This document shows, piece after piece, positions 6,802-8,122 of a DNA stretch of 8,122 nt. Each line of letters starts with the position of its first letter. The first letter of the stretch is position 1. The DNA comes from Candidatus Latescibacterota bacterium (GTDB taxonomy: Bacteria; Latescibacterota; UBA2968; GCA-2709665): the NCBI GenBank assembly GCA_012271065.1, contig JAAXHE010000295.1:1-8122 (forward strand). Reading direction: 5' to 3'. The notes below the pieces were generated by a model. That model was given only the letters and a program-made list of their open reading frames with translations. It did no database searches and had not been told where the DNA came from. The position numbers and the translations under genes were made by a program.

Positions 6802-7472
6802 CCTTCCGCTCCGGGTTTGGTACGACCCGCCGCCGGGGCCGGCCGCGATGAACGGAACGGGTGGCCCAGGAGCGCCAGCAACTGCGAGACCAGGCGATAT
6901 GAAATGCCCCAGAGGACACGCTCGCGCGAACCCGGCAGATCGATCGTGGAGAAACGGCGGTCCGCGTTGTCGATCCGAAAGCTGCGCTCACGATGGCGTC
7001 CGGCGTCGGCGAGTACGTTCAACTGTACCCAGAAAGCGGCCTTGACCTCGTAGTTTGGATGAAGTTGATCTCTGGTTTCGACGTTGTAGACGAAACCCGA
7101 CACGAGAATGGGAAGGGTAGCGCCGGTGACGTCGTCCAGTCGACCGAGGTACTCCGCCTTCCCGAGGTCCAGGCCGACTTCCTCCCGCGTCTCGCGCTCC
7201 GCTGCCATTCGCGCGTTCCCGTCGCCGGGTTCCACCCTGCCCCCCGGGAACGCGACGTGGCCCGACCACGGATCGTCATCGCGCTGCGACCGCTCAATGA
7301 ACAGCAGGTGAACGGATTCCTCCCGTTGATGCAGGACCATTGCGACGGCCGCGCGGGCTCTGTCTCCGGAGGCCAGGTGCGGGCGATATCCGGCGAGGCG
7401 CCGGCGGATTTCTGCAATCGAAGTCAGGTAGCCCCGGTCCGGGTTGCCGTGTATCGCGCGCTTTCCCGTCAT
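6798..7472 (-). CDS. Nudix hydrolase, CoA-diphosphatase-like (NudL/NUDT7-8 type)
   Basis: A 224-residue Nudix protein. Nudix enzymes hydrolyse nucleoside diphosphates linked to another moiety, using Mg or Mn. The box starts at GGRVEPGD (77-84) and ends with RETREEVGL (93-101), supplying the metal-binding REx2EE. Eight residues, not seven, separate D84 from R93. This one-residue insertion and the preceding GHVAFPGG (71-78) are features of the CoA pyrophosphatase group, which splits CoA into 3',5'-ADP and 4'-phosphopantetheine. The usual upstream motif (LLTxRSxxLRxHxG) is only partly kept (LLFIERSQRDDDPWSG, 57-71), so the CoA assignment is tentative. Residues 205-224 are rich in R, P and A and look disordered. 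Its ATG overlaps the membrane-protein stop (ATGA, 7469-7472) and it has no Shine-Dalgarno of its own. Confidence 0.87.
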   Translation of the reverse strand: MTGKRAIHGNPDRGYLTSIAEIRRRLAGYRPHLASGDRARAAVAMVLHQREESVHLLFIERSQRDDDPWSGHVAFPGGRVEPGDGNARMAAERETREEVGLDLGKAEYLGRLDDVTGATLPILVSGFVYNVETRDQLHPNYEVKAAFWVQLNVLADAGRHRERSFRIDNADRRFSTIDLPGSRERVLWGISYRLVSQLLALLGHPFRSSRPAPAAGRTKPGAEG

Positions 7473-8068
7473 CTGGATGGCTTGTGTTCACGAAACCGGT
7501 TGTAAACAAGAAAACCGAGGCCGAAGCCCGCGTTGACCAGCACCGGAACGCGGTAGATGCGAACGACGTCGTACCTGAACACGGCTCCCGAAGCGCCGGC
7601 GGAAACAATCAGAAAAGACAGGAGGATAAGGGCCTTGCAGATTGCCGGCGGCACAAGGGCCGCGGTTACGATACACAGGAGCGCCGAGTGGAAGATAAGG
7701 AAGCCGGCGTAGCCGTTTCGAACGGCCATGTCGAATTGCCAATCGTACCGGAAAGCCCAGACCAGGTAGACGTGGGCGACGGCAACCAGCGCGACAAGGG
7801 CGATGACCGGGCGGCTGAACGTACCCCTGGTGCTAAGTACCAGATTCGCAGACAGCCCGACATAACCCAGAAAAGCCAGAAGGAAGGTGAAATTTTCGAG
7901 CGTCAAGTCGAGGTCGCTGTCGACGGCGTTAATGCGCGTCGTGGATTCATAAACCGGTGGACAGCATGCCGGGAAGATGATCGTTATGGCGAATTCGCCC
8001 GCGTAGGCGTCCGGGCCCCGGCGCAACATGGCCCGTGGTCTGGATGTAACGGACGACTCTGACGTCAA
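7469..8068 (-). CDS. Unrecognised five-helix membrane protein
   Basis: I do not recognise this family. Up to 199 residues, with five hydrophobic segments at about 57-79, 86-105, 118-138, 143-164 and 171-192 and a basic C-terminal tail (NRFREHKPSR). It is almost certainly an inner-membrane protein. Conserved-looking polar residues inside or near the helices include H99, H127, Y109 and several arginines (R107, R117, R165, R170). The start is uncertain. The longest frame begins with TTG at 8068, an ATG lies at 8029, and a TTG at 7906 would begin right before the first helix (MTLENFTFLL). None has a good Shine-Dalgarno. Residues 1-54 are polar and low in family-like features, so the true protein may be about 145 residues. 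It is the first gene of the unit with the Nudix hydrolase and amidase. Confidence 0.7.
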   Translation of the reverse strand: MTSESSVTSRPRAMLRRGPDAYAGEFAITIIFPACCPPVYESTTRINAVDSDLDLTLENFTFLLAFLGYVGLSANLVLSTRGTFSRPVIALVALVAVAHVYLVWAFRYDWQFDMAVRNGYAGFLIFHSALLCIVTAALVPPAICKALILLSFLIVSAGASGAVFRYDVVRIYRVPVLVNAGFGLGFLVYNRFREHKPSR

Positions 8069-8097
8069 ACGGAATGTTCAGGGAGTGGGATTATTAA

Positions 8098-8122
8098 TAA
8101 CAGCCCGTTGAAAAAGCCCATC
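8098..8122 (+). repeat. Partial copy of the edge repeat (right edge)
   Basis: On the plus strand this reads TAACAGCCCGTTGAAAAAGC and continues to the end of the window. It matches the left-edge copy (positions 73-54 read in reverse complement) at 17 of 20 bases. The copy is cut off by the window end. Immediately before it, TTATTAATAA (8091-8100) is an all-AT perfect palindrome that overlaps its first bases. Confidence 0.6.

Noticed and set aside
1..8122. Mobile element or genomic island bounded by the edge repeats
   Set aside because: No transposase, integrase, target-site duplication or tRNA is seen, and the genes are housekeeping; the edges more likely reflect assembly breaks at a repeat.

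Overview
The window carries seven protein-coding genes, all on the minus strand, and no RNA gene, CRISPR array, transposase or phage gene that I could find. The DNA is fairly GC-rich (about 60% by eye). The content is mostly bacterial housekeeping: tRNA modification, fatty-acid synthesis, a ComM/YifB-type ATPase and general metabolism. I cannot assign a phylum. FabV as the enoyl-ACP reductase and a plastid-like MnmA variant suggest a Gram-negative, probably uncultured lineage, but this is inference.

In the direction of transcription (right to left): (1) the right edge, 8098-8122, holds the start of a short dispersed-type repeat. (2) 8068-5383 is a tightly packed three-gene unit (five-helix membrane protein, CoA-type Nudix hydrolase, amidase-signature hydrolase). 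Both of its junctions are 4-base ATGA overlaps, so translation is probably coupled. (3) After a 123-base gap with several short palindromes comes fabV (5259-4081). (4) After a 265-base gap comes a comM/yifB-family gene (3815-2280). That gap contains a good match to a sigma-54 -24/-12 promoter inside a 7-base inverted repeat. (5) After a gap of about 185 bases with a plausible sigma-70-type promoter and a perfect 6+6 hairpin comes a class IV aminotransferase (2094-1180), followed 10 bases later by mnmA (1169-117). (6) The left edge, 1-73, holds a second copy of the edge repeat, inverted relative to the right one.

The genes do not form one obvious pathway. The likely units are membrane protein-nudix-amidase, fabV, comM, and aminotransferase-mnmA. 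The most interesting signals lie outside the coding regions: the sigma-54-like element before comM, a 13-base sequence shared by the two gaps flanking comM, the hairpin at the predicted start of the aminotransferase transcript, and the inverted repeats at the two edges. The last may mean that the window is a whole assembly contig that broke at repeats. I see no strong evidence for a new defence, mobile or biosynthetic system here.
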